Shown: piece by piece, positions 46,250 through 58,488 of the stretch
Layout: each line of letters starts with the position of its first letter
Numbering within the stretch: the first letter of the stretch is position 1
Assembly: GCA_021234155.1 (NCBI GenBank)
Contig: JAJEKV010000036.1
Coordinates: forward strand, 1,188,777-1,252,776
DNA from: Isoetes taiwanensis
Taxonomy: Eukaryota; Streptophyta; Lycopodiopsida; Isoetales; Isoetaceae
DNA: 64,000 nt
Reading direction: 5' to 3'
Notes under the pieces: model-generated
Databases searched by the model: none
The model's input: only the letters and a program-made list of their open reading frames with translations
What the model was told of the DNA's origin: nothing
Made by a program: the position numbers and the translations under genes

Positions 46250-49200
46250 GGTTCGAGGATGATCCGTTCTTTGGACAAGAAACAATGGGCTCAGATCTCG
46301 ACTTTTGCATTAAGCAAACTCGCGGATCGTGTCAAATATTCGTATGGCGTCCGCAATTGGAAATTCGATCGGCTAGCAAATCATTTCTTCTATGCTTGAT
46401 TAAAGATCGATTTCATGATATGAGTTGGTCGCATATAAATCCACATTCTTGGCATTTTTAAGCTCACAATCTATCGAACGACGGAGATGGTTTATTGGCA
46501 ATCTCTATTACAAGCTTTATCCAAGTGAGCAACCGGATTTCTTGCTATTTTTAAGATAACCATATCTATTTTTATCTTGCCTTGCCAAACTTCTAATGGC
46601 CGATATTGCTTGCTAACTTTTTGCTTCCTCTTCTCGCAGCAAACAGACTCCGCCTATGACAAAAGGGCAAAAGTTTGCGAACCAAGCGATCAAGCATTTG
46701 TCCAAATTTTGAGCGACCCCATGCAAAAGGTTATTACTCATTATTTCATCTTTCGTAATCTTTTTCTGGTCATTATTGGACTGATTAAAGCATGCAAAAT
46801 CAATGGATTATGGTCAAACAACACCCCTTTCCATTACTCGGTTCTAAAACAACACCCCTTTCCATTACTCGGTTCTACAAATGCACTACTCAGTCAATGC
46901 CAACTAGCTATTGCAAGCGAACTGGCCGGCACTTGAATCCATGCTCTATCTTTTTTTCCTTCTAGATCTTGCCTTTTGATTCTAGAACCTTGAGACAGCT
47001 GTGATAGATCTTTCAATAAATACTCTGCCATTGAGAGGTTATGACAAAGTTTTCCAACTATGATTCTTTGGTCCCAAAGAACCCGGGGGCGAATTGGAAT
47101 CTTGGTCTTTGGCCGGTGAAATTGAAAGTTTGTTATCCCTATATTTTTTGAACATTAGAGGGAAACGAAGTTGTGTGACATGATTGAGCAATCATCGTAA
47201 AATGGGGAGCTGAAAAGGAACCGACAATTTACGTTATGCCTTCAAATGGTATCCTTTGGCTTGATCTCGCATCATCATCCAAATGGCGGATCATCACCAT
47301 GGCTATTTTTATATTTTGCAACAACTCTGTATGCCCGATTATCACCATGGCTATTTCTATGTGCCAAGACTCTTACTGTGTGCTGCATTGCTAAAGTCGG
47401 GCCTTTTTTCTTGATTCCAGAAGTTCTTGCAGCTTTTAAATAAGTCTTGCACAAATAAATGGTTCTTGCACAAATAAGTCTCTCTTTCAAATTTGCATTC
47501 AGTTCGCTCTTTGTCTGAGTTTCTTTTTCATTCTAATAGATGCAATGCCCATGCCACATCCAGATAAGGTACCTTTTTTAATTTCAATTATGGAATTTGC
47601 ATTTCTTAGCCACCCTAGCTCAGTTTGTTATGTAGGTGCTTAAAGGTGGAGAAGATGCATCTTTTACAAATAATCCTAATGGAGGATCATTTGCCATTGT
47701 AGATGGAGTCTCCTCTCCGAGTAAGTATATATCCAAAGTCAGAAATATTGAAGGAATATGGGGAAAAAAAATACTTGCACGCATATTCATTGTGTGGATA
47801 TGATAATTATGGATTCCAATGGCCAAGCCTTGATATTTATACGTCAAGTCTTCTCTTCACAATTTAGAGATCATATAATCTTGATGCTTTCTCTAACTAA
47901 AAATTTTCAAACCTGTTTTTAAGCAATTAGGCGTATGAGGGTGTAGATCCAAACTTTGTTTCCAAAAGAGATAATAGGTCATTTGGCAATGCACTATACA
48001 TGATAATGACGTATACTATGATATAGCTAATTTCACTTGAAACTTATCTCTGGGTGGATTTGGAGATGCCTTCAAAATTTTGCTTGCAGGATGACTGACC
48101 TGCAATTGCTACTAGGAAAAGCTCATCTGACTACACACTCAAAACATGCCACAACAGTGAATGTTTTAGATTTTGTGTTCCTTTGTTCTTATTCTCATCT
48201 ACTTACAGTTTAAAAATAAGCATTATTTCTTGGGAGATGTATATGCATGGCGCTAACATAATCTTTTATAGGCAATGCCAAGGATGCGGACCTAACTATT
48301 GAGAATAGAAGAGATTGTGGGAAAGAGATAGATAGAAGAGACTGGGTTGTTACTTATATGGTGACGTACTTGCTGATTCTTTTCGTATAGATATTAAGTG
48401 TCACTCCTTGCTGTGTATTTAATTAGCTGAATTTCTGGAAAGATGCTACGATTTGTATTTCATGCTAGGTTGCTAAAGGATCTTGGTTTAAATGCTGCAT
48501 TCTCCTTTTCCATATCTTAGACTTACCTACAACACGGTGTTCAAGAAGCAGGCATATTAATAAGCACGCAGGACATGCAGATGCTTGCCTTTACAGAATT
48601 GAAAGCTCTTAACATGGTTATAGTGTTGCATAAATAAATGTCAAAGTTCATTATTGTTGTTCGGTATCAAAGGCACTTTATGTTTAAAGAATGTAGCCTA
48701 TGTGCATTCTCACTTTTGAGTAAATTCACAAAACCATGATATGTTTCAATGCAAATTGCGGAGAGCGCATTTTAGAAGTTAGACCAAAACTTATGTTTTA
48801 GAGACTTCAAACACCTTCAAGCTTCACTACTTCTTACTGACTTTTCATATTCACATATACAAGCTTCAAGAAGTAAGAAATTGGAAAAGGAATGGGACAT
48901 ATAGTATATTCCTTTTGAGCAGTATGAGAGCCTATACGAAAAGCTACTCCAGGTGGAATACTAAACGATGGGCATTGAAAGCATTACTTGCACGTCTGTG
49001 CTATGTCCTCCAGCAATATATTTTCCTTAGAGCTTGAAGATGAATCCTATAAATTTGCAATATTGAGTTTTGTATTGCAGGAGGTCTAATTGACAAGTTC
49101 AGTGCAGAATTGTGGACATCCATATTTTGGCATGTGGCTAACAACTTTGGAACTAAAAAGATATTTGTTTGCTTTCTGATGACGGTTAAGGCAAGAAGGT

Positions 49201-51830
49201 GCAAAAATAAGACGTGTTCCTATTGCCGTTGGTTATCATTGGCATCCCGCATTTGCATGTGACCAATTGCAAAAACTATTGAGCAGATTCGCTGCATCAC
49301 TCTCTCGTGGGTTTATACTTCTATGTATGTAAATGCTGCTATTAAGGCGGAAACATATCCTGCTATAGTTACTGCCAATCATCAAGGTGCTTTTGACGCA
49401 TTGCGTTCATATCATTTACACAACTCCACACAAAACAAACAAGTTCCAATACAAAAAAAAAAAAGGAAACATGAAAACACACTTTCGGGCCACCGGAGGG
49501 CAACCCGTCGTGCGCAGCACCTTGTTCTTATTGGTGCTTTAGTAAAGACATAGGCATTTCCTCTTATTTCCTAGCAAATTAATGATACATTTTGCTTCAA
49601 CAAGTGCTAACATCGTTGTCATTCTTATACATGAAGATAGTTGGTGCCTTGATTCTATATGCATGTGTGTTGCTATAAATTATTTACAGATAGCATTTGG
49701 ATGTTTATATTAACATATCATCCAATGGAATGAAAAAATGTTGTAAATGTCGCTTTAATGCAAAGTACTTTTGTTTTTTGACAACAATGTTTGGATGAAT
49801 GAAAAAATGTTGTAAATGTCGCTTTAATGCAAAGTACTTTTGTTCTTTGACAACAATGTATAGAGCGTCCGCTGGGAGCACTTTTCAGTGTGGACCAGTG
49901 GGGTCCCGCGACCGGCGGAGCCAGAAGAAGGTCACCAGCCACACCGGAAAGTGCGACCGGTGGGCATCCCCCTACAACATGGAAATAGGGAGCTTTTTTT
50001 TCTGCATTTTTTTCCTTGCAAGCGGAGGTGCGACGATGGCGCTGCTCAGAACTGTGTTTTCTTTAACTGTGTTTCATTAACTTTTTTTTTCTTTAACTAA
50101 TGCGAAGGTATGGCGATGGTGGCGATGGCGCTGCTTCAGAACTGTGTTTTCTTTACTATGTTTCTTTAACTGTGTCTATTTAACTAGCTATAGGATGCAC
50201 ATGCTTTAGCCCAAGTTAAAGCTAGCCATGCACATATAAAACCCCCTTTAGCATATGGAACACACATTTACTTCTTTATCCAAGCAGAAGCTGATGGCTA
50301 TTGCATCAATTCATATATGATTCCATCACCTATAAATTGAAACAAGTAGGTGAGAACAACCCCAACAGGCATGAGCATCGAGATTGCTATCGATCCACAT
50401 TGTTGACATTATAATATAAGATATATGAGTACTTTGTAAGATGCACAACATAGGTACATATAGGAGTACTTTGTAAGGAGCCCAAATAGGATGAGCAGTT
50501 CGCATCGAACTCGAAGAAATCCAAGCTGAGATTAGCATTCTTTTTTGTACCTGCTTGGGAGGAGACCAACTTGGCAGTAGCAGCCTTTGAGTAAGGGATT
50601 CCGAAGCTCAAATGTCTCTCAACAAGATATGAACAACTTGAATGTGTGTATTAAGTTGTTTTACATTAAACGTACAGAAATTAAAATCCATCCTGTAGGG
50701 ATTTTCCATCTTCAGTAGTAAGCCATCTATAGTATTTCTGGATAGCCTACATTTTTCTACGATGAGAGATTAGAATCAAAATGGAACTACTCCAATTTAT
50801 GTCCAAATGTCAAGTCATTTTGGAGGACGTCAACATCACATGTGCAGCCACGGTGACAATTCATATGATCTCTGAACAATTGCAATTCATGATCTTTGAC
50901 ACTATAAGTAATCCAGGGTCCATTAAGACCGACAAGCAGGAACCCCGAATTTTACTATATATAAGGATTAGACTAATGCACAAGAGCCAAGGTCAACATC
51001 CCAGGGATAGAAACGCCTCCAAGGCAGCATCACAAAAGAGGAAGAGCAATCCAAAAAGCGTTCAAACTCTCCCTCTATACCATGGTTAGCAAGAGTGATA
51101 TCACCTTCGGATCTAGCTCGTCTAAAAGGAACAGATGGAAATGGCATCATAAAACCAAGAAACACAAGAAAGTGAAGAGAGAGAAGGAAATGATATAATA
51201 ATGCCACACATTCTCGTGATGAGGACTCGGAGTAACGCACACTAAACACCAGCCAAACACTCATAAACATATATGGCGAGACAACTGTTGATGAAGATTG
51301 AGTTGAATGTACTGTACCAGAAAAAGGGTGAGAGCAAGGTCGAGTGCGAGGTCAGGTTTGGAACATGAGTGAGAGACATGAAGAGAAGGTCATTAACAAG
51401 GGGACATATCAAGATAAAGGACAATAGAACCACTATTCCGTTAATTTTGATATTATTCCACATTTCATTTTTTGAAAATGCATAAAAATGCGTCTTTCAC
51501 ACTTGATTTTGCAGTTCTTTGGAGTAAAAGATAGGATTTTAAGGCATCAATTTCCAAAGAATCTGGTTTGACTGATTCAAAATTAATTTTTTGAAAAATC
51601 TGCAAATGTATAGTACAAAAATGGTCTATTTACTTGAACTTTAGTTGTAGAAAAATTAAGATTCTAACCTTTCAGACCAATATACTAGGTCCAATTCAAG
51701 GTCACGTTGCAAGAATAGAAACCATGATGCAACCTCTCCCAAGAATGTCTGGCCACGAAAACTTTGGGCTAGATTGTTGTGCTACAAGTATCTATTTAAG
51801 GTATCTATTTTCTTTAAGGAAAATAGTAGG
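46250..51830. other. Intergenic DNA with small duplications
   Basis: No gene family was recognised in any frame. It includes a 69-bp tandem duplication (49729-49866) and a GC-richer patch at 49860-50160 with repeated GGCGATGGCGCTGCT text. Several frames of 70-120 codons lack recognisable motifs. Confidence 0.3.
49729..49866 (+). repeat. 69-bp tandem duplication
   Basis: Two copies starting AATGAAAAAATGTTGTAAAT and ending TGACAACAATGT, with one or two differences. Confidence 0.92.
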
Positions 51831-51836
51831 GCTATT

Positions 51837-51898
51837 AATACACATGGGAAGATGTCTCCCATGTGTATTACTGAGCAATTACTGAGCCCTCAGTAATT
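51837..51898. repeat. Two consecutive perfect inverted repeats
   Basis: AATACACATGGGA (51837-51849) pairs with TCCCATGTGTATT (51857-51869). It is followed by AATTACTGAG-CC-CTCAGTAATT. A LINE-like tail block with (TTCTA)n follows at 51950-52085. Confidence 0.85.
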
Positions 51899-51949
51899 AT
51901 CTCATGTGTAGTCATTATCTCTGTTTGTCTAGTATCATCATTACTGCAA

Positions 51950-52088
51950 AGGTTTACCCCTTGAAAGCCTTTCGAGGCAGGGGTTTTTTAATCCTAGTAG
52001 TAATGATTGTACTAGCCCATTGTATGGGTCCCATGACCTATTGGTCTCCGTGGACGTTAAAAAAACTATTCTATTCTATTCTATTCCT
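51950..52088 (+). repeat. LINE-like 3' tail with (TTCTA)n
   Basis: Text with GGGGTTTTTTAATCCTAGTA then GTGGACGTTAAAAAAACTAT and four TTCTA units resembles non-LTR 3' ends. The reverse complement of the tail is seen at 11515. No coding part was found. Confidence 0.35.
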
Positions 52089-52099
52089 AGGTGAGCTAG

Positions 52100-54739
52100 A
52101 AGTTGACATTCTAAAGGAACAAGAAGGATGACAAATGTTATGACGAAGGTCCCTAGTGAGGCTACTTCATTGCTAAACATAAGGTACGATGGTGGAGTTG
52201 AAGGAAGGAGAGACAAAATTAAGAAGGGTATACAAATAATAGGGAGACGGTGATAGTGGCAAAGAGGAAGGTGGTGCAAAAGGTAATCAAAAAGTTCAAC
52301 TCATTTGTAGAAGCAAAAACTAGTTCTAAAGGAAAAGCTGAACTCACGAGCATAAAACATTAAAAATCTTAATTTGGGGAGCTTTATTGAGAAAACCGAC
52401 TACGTCATTGTGTTTGAATGGTATTTCAGTTTAAAAAAAGTACAAACATCATTGCTCACTCAATAAAGAGCATTTTCAAAATTAAAATTTAAGATTGCAG
52501 TTGCTTGAGTAAATGGGTGAGATTCAAGCTTGAATGTTTCGACCTATACTTGTCCATTAAGGGTGTACTTGTCCTTCGATGAATGTTATGGAGTTTAGAC
52601 CAAAAACGTATGGGAGGAGTTTAGAAATGAATCAAATTTACTTTTGTCATTCACGAGGACCATAAGGTCTATGGAATACAATGCACATCAAAACCATTAT
52701 CGTCTAGGATACCCCCCCACCCAGACGAAGGGTTTTGTGGAAAAACCTTAGCAATAATAGAGCAAACAATTATGGGGAAAAAGATGCTCTCAATGGTTGA
52801 ACTCAAATTGACGATTTTTTTTTTTTAGATTTTTTTTTTCAAAATTGAATTGCTTCAGTGAGAAGAAAAATGGAAATAGCTTTTCAGTAAAGCATCACAA
52901 CAAGCAAAAATAGACTTTATTGCTCTGATCTAGAGGTGGAGCAAGAATCGTGTTAAACTAAGATTTCTATCAAAAGTTATGGCCACTTTAGCTCTCAAGC
53001 GTTTAACTCCTTGAAATCTAATTTTAAAAATCAAATTCCCGAGTTAATCTATGAAGAACTAATGCCATTTTTTGGTCTGGCAAAAAAAAAAAAAACAACA
53101 ACAACAACAACAACAAAAACAACATAAAAAGGGAACAAAGTTTAGGTGTCTAATGTCTGGGGTCTCTTGGCAAAATTTACCCATCTAATTAGATAATTTT
53201 TCGGACAACTTTGACATGTAGACGGGTGCACCTAATGTAAAGTCTATATGGCATGTGCGTGCATAGGGTTAAGAGAAATTATCCCTTATACGGAAATTTC
53301 CTAAGAAAAAATATACCTCATATTTTATATACCCCTACCATATTTCTCTTATCAATGATATATCTATAGGTATATCGGATTCTATAGGTATATCGGATGG
53401 GGGCATCGCCTTTAGGTGTATATAGACACAAATCCTGATCGTCCATTTTAATGAGGTGGCATGAGAATTAAATCTTGGCTTTAGATATATTTTGACGTGA
53501 CATTCATTTATATTCATTTATTATGAGATGGTGGATGACAACTTTCGATCTTGGCCATTGAATATGTATGAATAGATCCTAGCCGCATAGAGGCATCCAT
53601 GGGGTCATGGATGGGTGAAGATGGGGGCATGAGGTGGCATTGTTCGATGTGACCATTTATAAGGAGAAGTTACGAAATTAGAAATAGAGGGGACTGCGTG
53701 GCACAGTGTTCTTTTTGAACTTTTCGAACTGGGCTATGGTTTTCGAGCTGGATGCTTCGTCGATGATGTGCGTGGAGAGAGGCATTTATTTTAGAGAGGA
53801 ATGCACATGTGTCGGGTGGAGTTATTGCAGATAATCTGCAGGTTATTTAGAATTTGTAGTAGCCTAACAAGAACTGCGACTGGGATTTTTGTTCTTTGCG
53901 AATCTGGGAAAGCGGCTGGGCTCTTTGCTTCAAAAGGACAAAATGTCTGTAGTTTATTTAGAAAAAATGTGTGCTCTGGAGGTTTTAATCCGGCAAGCAT
54001 TGTGAAGCCGAACTTTTGTTTGGCATGAATTCATATGCTTTCATGCTGTATTGATAGCCAGATAACATGTTGAGCTTAAATTCGATCTGGGCTTTTAACT
54101 CAGGTTGATTCTTCAGCTCAGATTGATTCTTCAGGATAAGCTTTTAAAAAATGTCGGTGAAATGTGTTCGCTTCTTTTTAAACGGAAGCAAGGATTTCGT
54201 CCAGTATGTATGCAGTTTATGGCAGCATGCAGCAAGGTGACTATATTTCGCACAATAACAGAGTATATGCCGAGAGGAAGTTCAAGGGTTTTTCTGCATA
54301 AGAATGATCGCCAGAAAATAAAGACAAAATACAAGAAAATTTTCGACTCTGTGTATTTTGGGGAGCTCTGCCTACGAGTTTTTTTTGGCGCCAGTATGGC
54401 CGCCTGTATGATTTATTTGCACCATACCGGCATGATATGGATCTTCCACGCTGAATTTCGAATCAAAAGACCGAAGCTTGAATCCAAAAAAAAGGGTGCT
54501 TCGGAGCCGATTTAGAGAAACCCCAGAGCATTTTCTGATAAAAAATGGACGTCATATCAGGTAGTTGCCATTTTTGTGCTCTTAAACTTAGGTCTAACTT
54601 TTTCCTAAACTGGTTCTTAAATCGTAAAGTGATTTGCTAGAAGAACTCAGGCTCCTCCTTCCTTTTGTACAGTCCGTGGATGTTCATATTATCTGCTTTG
54701 AGGCCGGGGCTTTATGAGAAAATGCTCAAGTCGTGGAGG
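52100..54739. other. Intergenic DNA, no recognisable gene
   Basis: Contains (CAA)n at 53094-53118 and a second GACGAAGGGTTTTGTGG/AAAAACCTTAGCAATAATAG block at 52718. The longest frame, 54105-54515 (136 codons, basic, Phe/Cys-rich), has no recognised family. Confidence 0.35.
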
Positions 54740-54750
54740 CCTTATAATAG
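54740..54750. repeat. Target-site duplication, left
   Basis: CCTTATAATAG, identical to 57247-57257, directly flanks the complete 2.5 kb element. An 11-bp duplication is in the 8-11 bp range of Mutator-like elements. Confidence 0.9.
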
Positions 54751-55078
54751 GCGTGAAAATATTTTTACCCCGGTTATTGTGATTCCATCGCAAAAAATTC
54801 CATCCCGCAGAATCACAGACCCTTCGGGAACGGGATCCGTTCCGGAGGCCCCGTTATCCGTACCTGACAGTGTCAGGTGTACCTTCTGATTGATCCCAGC
54901 CATCCATCTAAATGGTGCATCCTGACCGTCCATTTTATACCTTCCGGCGGAATCACCTCCGCAAAATACCGCGGGACGGAATCACCGCACTTTTATTCCA
55001 TGCCGCAGAATCACCATCTGGAATATCTCACTAAAAATTCAAAATTTTCACCTACTGTTCTTGTGGGAGGTTTTTCGG

Positions 55079-55580
55079 CTATGGCGGCTTGCTCCGTCTG
55101 GGGTTTCCTTCTTTTCTTGTTCTTGTTTTACTTTTGCTTCTCTGGTCGAGGCAAGATCTACATGTGTTTTCAATCTTAGTTAAATCTGTGTTTTCAATCT
55201 TAGTTAAATGCTTGCGGATCCTACCGTGGAAGGAAATAGGTTGCCCATGCTTGCGCATCCCGGTCCGGACCAAGAAGTGTGTTTACGGCCATCTTTGCTC
55301 CGGATCTTGAGGCGAATCGGCGGGCGGTGTAGAGGAATCTGGCAGGGCAGATAACGATCGAATTAATGGAGGCATTTGAGGTCGGAGAGGCGCCATATCT
55401 TGATGCTGCGGTCCCAAGAAGCAGAGTAAAGGGTGGATCCGCGAGGGCAAAGGGCGAGGGCGGATATGGCGTCGTTGTGGGAGATCCGAGTCCGGATTCA
55501 TGGCCGGACTTGGGCGTAGTTCCCGGCCGGGAGGCGGGGGGACATAGTTCCCGTAAGCCCGCAAAAAATTTATGAACCCG
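55079..55580. other. GC-rich interior of the MULE, possibly captured sequence
   Basis: The stretch differs in base composition from its surroundings. It contains a frame starting MAACSVWGFLLFLFLFYF (55081) and GC-rich frames at 55366-55575. MULEs often carry gene pieces (Pack-MULEs), but no donor family was recognised. An 18-bp direct duplication of TGTGTTTTCAATCTTAGTTA lies at 55161-55200. Confidence 0.3.
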
Positions 55581-56579
55581 GATCCAAGGTCACATCACTT
55601 TTGCGGATTGATCCCCATTTAAGCCATATGCCCAAATCTTTGCGAGTCATAACCGGGCCGGAAATTGTGATTTCGCATTTGGGTTCCCGCATTTCTTCCC
55701 ACTTCTTCATCATCGATGATTCTATACTTATGTTTTGGATCGAGAAACGGGATTTTAAAGCGGATTGGGCGGGCGTAAAATGAACGATGAGGCGTAGCTA
55801 TGGCCAGAAATTTCTTTGATGGTTGAATCGAATATTACCAGCCCGAGGCCTTTTTTTCCTCCTCCTTCGGCCGATTCCGGCCCACAAAATTCATCAAATG
55901 ATCATCAGAAGCTGCTTCTGGAATTTGCCATAGCTGGGGGAATAACATTGATTCTTCCCTTGCTGAGCGCCCGGAAGTAACCGGTTATTGGAATTCCATC
56001 TTGCAAGCATTGGAAGCTGAAGGCTCTGCAGGCATTGGGCGTTGCCTGTTCATAGGTTTTTAATCCGAATTCTTGCCATTGCCTTTTACTCCAACCGGTT
56101 GCTATTTAGTTTACAGGTGATTAAGAAGAGCCACGGGATTGAGGCAAACGAAAGATGAAACGAGGAGAGATGAAATCGAAAATACCTCTGCAACCTAGCA
56201 CACACACACACACGTCCTGCTGTTAACAGACCTAATAACCTGTTATTATGAGTATGAGAGGCAGCAGGGGAAGAGTATGGAACAGGGGATTAAACAGGAT
56301 TTTGCAGCATAAAACTGGTTCTGGTCCCAGGGTTCTGGTGAGGCCGATCTGGCCTGGAGGTTCGAATCCTCCAGCCCAAAGAGAACGTCCTTCATTTCTT
56401 ATTGCCGGAACAGGGTTATGTATGCTTAGCTAAACCATCCTGAACCAGTTTCTATGGAATCAAAGGAAATTTATCTCGAACCATTTTCTATGGAATCAAA
56501 TGAAAATTTTGGATTGAACCATGGTAATTTTTCCTCCCTGTGGCCTGGCCTGTAGACAGATAGGTTCGGAGCGATTTGA

Positions 56580-57110
56580 AATTCCATGGTGATTCCACGG
56601 GAAGGAATATTAGGGTATGTGATTCTATGGGTTAGAATATCTAAGTACGCGGTGATTCCACGGGTTAGAATATCACGGTATGTGATTCCATCTGGCAGAA
56701 TTACAAGTTGTTGGTGATTCCACTCGGCAGTATTTCACGAGGTGATTCCACCGGGCAGAATTTTACGGACGTGATTCCGCCAGGGGGTATTTCACCATGG
56801 TGATTCCACCTGGCAGGATATCAAGGTGATTCCGTCTGGTGGAATAGCGAGGTTGTGATTCCGTCTGGCGGAATAACACGATGGTGATTCCATCTCACGG
56901 AATCAGACGTTCGTGATTCCATCTGGCGGAATAGCAAGGTGGTGATTCCGTCTGGCAGAATAACACGATTGTGATTCCGTCTCGCGGAATAAATAATACG
57001 GTTGTGATTCCGTCTGGTGGAATACATGAGCGGTGATTCCATCTCGAAGAATCGTAAATTGGTGATTCTATCTGGTGGAATAGCAAAGTTGTGATTCCGC
57101 CGGAAGGTAT
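56580..57110. repeat. GATTCC/GGAATC subterminal array of the MULE
   Basis: About 18-20 units of 25-32 bp (GTGATTCCRYCTGGCGGAAT type), the same family as 4115-4345 and 7335-7865. Each unit is an imperfect inverted repeat of GATTCC and GGAAT(C). Subterminal arrays of this kind are known transposase-binding regions in other DNA transposons; the role here is inferred. Confidence 0.9.
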
Positions 57111-57246
57111 AAATGACCTGAAAGCGACCCTGTCAGGTACGGATAACGGGGGCTCTGGTACGGATAACGGGGTCTCGGCCTGGTGATTCCGCGGGATGGA
57201 ATTTTTTGCGATGGAATCACAATAACCGGGGTAAAAATATTTTGTT

Positions 57247-57257
57247 CCTTATAATAG
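57247..57257. repeat. Target-site duplication, right
   Basis: CCTTATAATAG, matching 54740-54750. Confidence 0.9.
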
Positions 57258-58485
57258 AATTCAAAAATCGGTAGCCACTGATGATTTTAAATTTGACGTA
57301 CCCTTCTTTGTGTGAGTAACATCTGGGTGCAGAAAGGTAGGATCACGGCTGACCCATCCATTTCATGAATTTGTCTAAGTGAACTAACACATCTGATTTT
57401 CTGCTGCAGAATCTTATTTCGAGCTTAAAGCTTGTGTTTGGTGCTCATCTATAAGTATTTTCAACCCTTGCAGCAAAATGGACATGCATTTTCGGCCTCC
57501 AATCTCAAGCTTGGCTATGGAGGATATCCCCCCTTGGGCTCCAAGCTGTGTGTAGCGTCTCTTTTTTTGTTCTGATTTCAAAAACCCTGTTGCAGCGCGC
57601 ACCAAATTCCTAGGAAGTTAAACAGACTACCGGTTGAAAATTGATATTTCCGGTTAAAAAAAAAAATTGTAGGAAGTAGTTGCGGCAAGAAAAGTATGTA
57701 CGTAGGGAAATTACCGGGGATAAAAATATTTCCATGCGAATTTCCGGCAAGGTATATAATTTGCCGGAATTTTTTTCTTGGGCTTTATATATTTAATATT
57801 TGGTGTATTATAGTAATTGTTTTTTTTTTAATTAGGTTTTTTATGTTTCATTTCTTATTAGGTTTAGGTTTAGGTTTTTATTCATTTCTCCTGTTACGTT
57901 TTTGCTTTCTTTCTTCTTCCCTCTCTCACGATCTTCATCGCTGCCGTCCACTGGGTCCAGCAGGCCAGGCGTCCAGACTGCAGGAATCAGGATTGAAGTT
58001 TATACTGAAGATATATTTATGGCAGGTAATAGGTATGATGGAATCATGGCGCCACCGATTGCAGCAGCAGGATTATTGGGCGGTTTGCTGCACTGGTTAA
58101 ATGCTTGCCTAACCGCAGCACAAGCCAGCCAGAGAACCGCCTTCTAAAATTATCAAGAAAGATGTACTAATTGTATTCGAAATTAGGTTTCTTGATGTGT
58201 CTGTGTTTCCCATTTTTGTTACAGATTCAGAATGAGAAGAAAAGGAAAGGAGCAGCGACTTCCTTGTGTCTATGCTGGTCAGGTTCTTTTGAAATGGTGA
58301 AATCTTCCATGCCTTCTGTTTAATGCTTTTTATTTGCAAGAGCACAGATGCAGATTAATGGCTTGATGCATCTATAGGGCATGTGCAATTGCATCTTCTC
58401 TCTAGTAAGTGTAATTTGCATGCTACTTGCTTCATTTTTTTTATTCCATTCTTTTCATAATGCATTGTTGCAATTTTCTTGATCA
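57258..58485. other. Flank with an isolated MULE-end-like sequence
   Basis: TACCGGGGATAAAAATATTT followed by CCATGCGAA at 57713-57741 resembles the MULE terminus, especially the copy at 8030-8056 (ACCGGGGTAAAAATATTTCG then ACGCGAA). TTTCCGG phrases recur around it. No other gene was recognised here. Confidence 0.4.
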
Positions 58486-58488
58486 GAA

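Larger units (their letters stand above)
54751..57246. mobile_element. Complete Mutator-like (MULE) non-autonomous element
   Basis: 2496 bp bounded by an 11-bp duplication. The TIRs pair 54756-54817 with 57183-57243 with one or two differences (AAAATATTTTTACCCCGGTT outermost). Pairing resumes further in (CCCCGTTATCCGTACCTGAC near 54852 and its complement near 57127), for about 125 bp overall. A short GATTCC array (54925-55025) lies inside the left end and a dense one (56580-57110) inside the right. The middle is GC-rich and non-coding as far as I can tell; no transposase was seen. Long TIRs plus an 11-bp duplication fit MULEs. Confidence 0.85.

Noticed and set aside
54105-54515. 136-codon open frame as a real gene
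   Set aside because: No recognised domain, no splice or promoter support, and it lies in repeat-rich flank; length alone is weak evidence.
56340-56385. tRNA-like T arm (GGAGGTTCGAATCCTCC) inside the MULE
   Set aside because: The T arm is perfect, but no pairing acceptor strand, D arm or anticodon arm fits upstream, so it is at most a tRNA remnant or B-box fragment.
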